Shown: positions 61,762-64,000 of the stretch, in pieces
Position numbering within the stretch: position 1 is the stretch's first letter
How the letters are laid out: every line of letters begins with the position of its first letter
NCBI GenBank assembly: GCA_913778505.1
Contig: CAJYWD010000035.1
Span: 1 to 64,000 of the forward strand
Source of the DNA: an uncultured Chryseobacterium sp.
Lineage (GTDB): Bacteria; Bacteroidota; Bacteroidia; Flavobacteriales; Weeksellaceae
DNA length: 64,000 bases
Direction: 5' to 3'
Position numbers and translations under genes: made by a program
The notes under the pieces: generated by a model
The model's database searches: none
What the model was told of the DNA's origin: nothing
What the model saw: only the letters and a program-made list of their open reading frames with translations

Positions 61762-62943
61762 ATGAAAGAAGTATTCATTGTATCAGCGGTCCGAACACCA
61801 ATGGGAAGTTTTATGGGAAGCCTGGCTGGCGTTCCGGCAACACAATTGGGAACAGCTGCGGTAAAAGGAGCTTTAGACAAAATCAATCTTGACCCCAGTT
61901 TGGTTCAGGAAATTTATATGGGCAATGTTTTGCAGGCAAATCTGGGACAGGCGCCGGCAAGACAAGTAGCTCTGGGTGCAGGATTATCCAATCATACACC
62001 TTCTACAACCATTAATAAAGTCTGTGCTTCCGGAATGAAAGCGGTCACAATGGCTGCTCAGGCCATTAAAGCAGGCGATTTGGATGTTATCGTAGCCGGA
62101 GGAATGGAGAATATGTCAAGTGTTCCGCATTACCTGGACGGGAGAAACGGTGTGAAGCTGGGCGACATCAAAATGCAGGACGGCCTTCTGAAAGACGGAT
62201 TGACCGATGTTTACAACAAAGTTCACATGGGCGTCTGTGCAGAACTTTGCGCCAAAGAAAATGGAATCACAAGAGAAGAGCAGGATGCATTCGCCATTCA
62301 GTCTTACAAAAGGTCTGCTGCGGCGTGGGAAGCCGGTAAATTCAAGGATGAAGTGGTTCCTGTAACCATTCCTCAAAGAAAAGGCGACCCGATTATTTTT
62401 TCGGAAGATGAGGAATATAAAAGCGTTAAATTTGATAAAATCCCGACGTTGCCAACAGTTTTCCAAAAAGAAAACGGAACGGTAACCGCTGCAAATGCTT
62501 CAACATTAAATGACGGCGCATCTGCTTTGATTCTGATGTCTAAAGAAAAAGTGGAAGAATTAGGACTGAAACCTTTGGCAAAAATTGTTTCTTATGCCGA
62601 TGCTGCTACGGAGCCGGAGAGATTCACAACAGCGCCTTCCAAAGCGCTGCCAATTGCCCTTCAAAAAGCCAACTTAACCAAAGACGATATTGATTTTTTC
62701 GAGTTTAATGAAGCGTTTTCTGTGGTTGGATTAGCAAACAATAAAATCCTTGGCTTAGATGATTCTAAAGTGAATGTGAACGGCGGAGCAGTGTCTCTGG
62801 GACATCCGCTGGGAAGTTCCGGTTCCAGAATTATTGTCACATTAATCAACGTTCTGAAGCAGAATAACGGACAATACGGTGCGGCAGCCATCTGCAATGG
62901 TGGAGGTGGTGCAACAGCTATTGTCATCGAGAATCTGCAGTAA
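61762..62943 (+). CDS. Acetyl-CoA C-acyltransferase (thiolase)
   Basis: A 393-residue thiolase. The acyl-carrying Cys88 is in NKVCASGMKAV, and the second-half motifs are NVNGGAVSLGHPLGSSGSR (His) and the closing CNGGGGATA (Cys, proton donor). It either condenses two acetyl-CoA or cleaves 3-ketoacyl-CoA; the family cannot be split by eye. Single gene; a palindrome-rich 21-bp array follows. Confidence 0.94.
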   Translation: MKEVFIVSAVRTPMGSFMGSLAGVPATQLGTAAVKGALDKINLDPSLVQEIYMGNVLQANLGQAPARQVALGAGLSNHTPSTTINKVCASGMKAVTMAAQAIKAGDLDVIVAGGMENMSSVPHYLDGRNGVKLGDIKMQDGLLKDGLTDVYNKVHMGVCAELCAKENGITREEQDAFAIQSYKRSAAAWEAGKFKDEVVPVTIPQRKGDPIIFSEDEEYKSVKFDKIPTLPTVFQKENGTVTAANASTLNDGASALILMSKEKVEELGLKPLAKIVSYADAATEPERFTTAPSKALPIALQKANLTKDDIDFFEFNEAFSVVGLANNKILGLDDSKVNVNGGAVSLGHPLGSSGSRIIVTLINVLKQNNGQYGAAAICNGGGGATAIVIENLQ

Positions 62944-63059
62944 GTTAACTGCAAGATCAATGGATTGCTACTAAAAATGTAAATTATTAATTTCGCATTA
63001 ATAATAGTTTTTGACTCATTAAAACTTACACATATTGCATTTTGAGCTTGCAATTTACT

Positions 63060-63248
63060 AGGTCTGCCTACCTAATTGGTAGGCGGACCTATCTTTTTTG
63101 TAGCTTAACCTATACTTTTTTTAGGCTGACCTGCATAGTTGCTAGGTCAGCCTGTCTATTTTGTAGGTGAGGCTATACTTTTCATAGGCTGACCTGCCTT
63201 TTCCACAGGCACACCTGCTAACGTTGCAGGCCTACCTAAAGATTTGCA
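63060..63248. repeat. Nine-unit 21-bp-period array of AGGYNNRCCT palindromes
   Basis: Nine degenerate units of exactly 21 bp start at 63060, 63081, 63102, 63123, 63144, 63165, 63186, 63207 and 63228. Each begins with a 10-bp core close to AGGCTGACCT or its complement AGGTCAGCCT, followed by 11 AT-richer bases. Units 1 and 2 pair as a 12-bp hairpin GGTCTGCCTACC / GGTAGGCGGACC followed by TATCTTTTTT, which can end thiolase transcription; units 4 and 5 pair perfectly over 10 bp. No frame reads across it on the plus strand. It fills half of the 417-base gap; the rest shows no gene. Confidence 0.8.
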
Positions 63249-63360
63249 AGCCGCACTTTACTTTAAATCAGTTATAACTGTAAACTTGAAACAAATAAAA
63301 CCATTAATTAATCATTTTATTTAATGGTTTTTTTATTTTTGTCTAAATAATATATTTCCA

Positions 63361-64000
63361 ATGTCAGAAATAGAAACCACGACCCAAGAAAACTCAATCA
63401 AGAACAATCCGAAAATAATGCGTGCCTGGGCCTTGTACGATTGGGCCAATTCAGTCTATTCTTTGGTCATTACATCCACAATTTTCCCAATTTATTACTC
63501 GATTCTTACAACAGCTTATGAAAAAGATGAGTATGTAAAGGAGACGGGACAATGGATCAAAGTTCCTGTAAGAAATCTGATTAAAATATTCGGCAAAGAA
63601 TACCAGCCGGATGCGGTCTATGGTTACTCATTAACGTTGTCGTTTGTAATAGTGGTTCTATTGTCACCGATTTTGTCGTCTTTAGCAGATACGATTGGGA
63701 ATAAGAAGTCCTTTCTTCAGTTTTTCTGTTATCTGGGCGCGACGTCTTGTATGGGACTGGCAATGTTCACAGGAATGGGAACGGTTTGGCTGGGATTGTT
63801 ATTCAGTATCACAGCGAGTGTCGGATTCTGGGGAAGTCTGGTCTTTTACAATTCCTTCTTGCCGGATATTGCAACGCCGGATAAGCAGGATGCGCTTTCT
63901 GCAAAAGGTTATGTTTATGGTTACATAGGTTCTGTGATTTTAGTCGTGATCTGCCTTGTTCTGATTCAGGTCTGTGCGGAGACACCAAAACAGGCAGCCA
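63361..64000 (+). CDS. UMF1/Atg22-type MFS permease, N-terminal part (cut by window end)
   Basis: The first 213 residues are visible. After a polar N-terminus (MSEIETTTQENSIKNNPKIM) comes RAWALYDWANSVYSLVI, the signature opening of the UMF1 (Atg22-like) branch of the major facilitator superfamily. Hydrophobic segments follow at about 80-100 (SLTLSFVIVVLLSPILSSLA), 115-160 and 185-205, with the loop DTIGNKKSFL between. Substrate unknown. The C-terminal half lies outside. Confidence 0.92.
   Translation, partial: MSEIETTTQENSIKNNPKIMRAWALYDWANSVYSLVITSTIFPIYYSILTTAYEKDEYVKETGQWIKVPVRNLIKIFGKEYQPDAVYGYSLTLSFVIVVLLSPILSSLADTIGNKKSFLQFFCYLGATSCMGLAMFTGMGTVWLGLLFSITASVGFWGSLVFYNSFLPDIATPDKQDALSAKGYVYGYIGSVILVVICLVLIQVCAETPKQAA

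Noticed and set aside
63060-63248. CRISPR or coding tandem repeat
   Set aside because: The 21-bp unit is too short for CRISPR, the spacers are only 11 bases, and stop codons interrupt the plus-strand frames.

Overview
The window looks like a chromosomal segment of a Bacteroidota bacterium of class Flavobacteriia, most likely Chryseobacterium or a close relative in the Weeksellaceae. The reasons are AT-rich intergenic DNA, two secreted enzymes with C-terminal type IX secretion (T9SS) sorting domains, many lipoproteins and Bacteroidota-specific DUF families (DUF6702, DUF4294, DUF6261, DUF4142), and hairpin repeats between genes. No rRNA, tRNA or CRISPR array was seen.

Layout. 0-1 kb: N-terminus of a family 2 glycosyltransferase and a SixA-like phosphatase. 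1-8 kb: a tripartite RND efflux operon (adaptor, pump, outer membrane factor) with its TetR regulator; four palindromic sites of the form TAACANYGTTA sit upstream of the operon and of the regulator. 8-17.5 kb: alpha/beta hydrolase, DUF6702/HupE divergent pair, M1 peptidase, an outer-membrane barrel protein and a divergent histidine kinase/response regulator pair. 17.9-23.5 kb: orphan MnmA C-terminal domain, T9SS endonuclease, exported superoxide dismutase, a 165-bp tandem repeat and a DKNYY protein.

23.5-30.2 kb is the accessory region. It starts in repeat-rich DNA holding a decayed gene tail, followed by a serine recombinase, a DUF6161-like membrane protein and a small P-loop protein, all very AT-rich. 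A short cluster of unrecognised small genes follows, then a LytTR response regulator that ends in its own terminator. Next comes the most notable item: a prokaryotic viperin (pVip) radical-SAM gene, followed by an archaeal-type cytidylate-kinase-like gene and an overlapping 45-residue Asn/Gln-rich small gene, closed by a terminator. By family knowledge this is an antiviral system that makes chain-terminating 3'-deoxy-3',4'-didehydro nucleotides, with the kinase probably supplying nucleotide substrate. The third small gene is not part of any described viperin system that I know.

30-45 kb: housekeeping and stress genes (DJ-1/PfpI, DUF4142, FMN reductase), purine synthesis purM-purN-purH, proline catabolism (proline dehydrogenase and, 5 kb away, P5C dehydrogenase), nicotinamidase, and a run of lipoproteins. 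Two genes here are broken: an SMI1/KNR4-type gene with a 1-nt deletion plus a 7-bp duplication, and a small lipoprotein gene split by a one-base loss in a homopolymer.

45-64 kb: hemolysin-III protein, two kinds of repeat array upstream of a DUF6261 gene, D-Ala-D-Ala carboxypeptidase, ribulose-phosphate epimerase, M42 peptidase, LolA-like protein, T9SS M36 metalloprotease, a 2-oxoacid dehydrogenase E2, release factor 2, an ECF sigma/membrane protein/barrel protein set, thiolase, a 21-bp-period palindromic array, and the start of a UMF1-type MFS permease cut by the window end.
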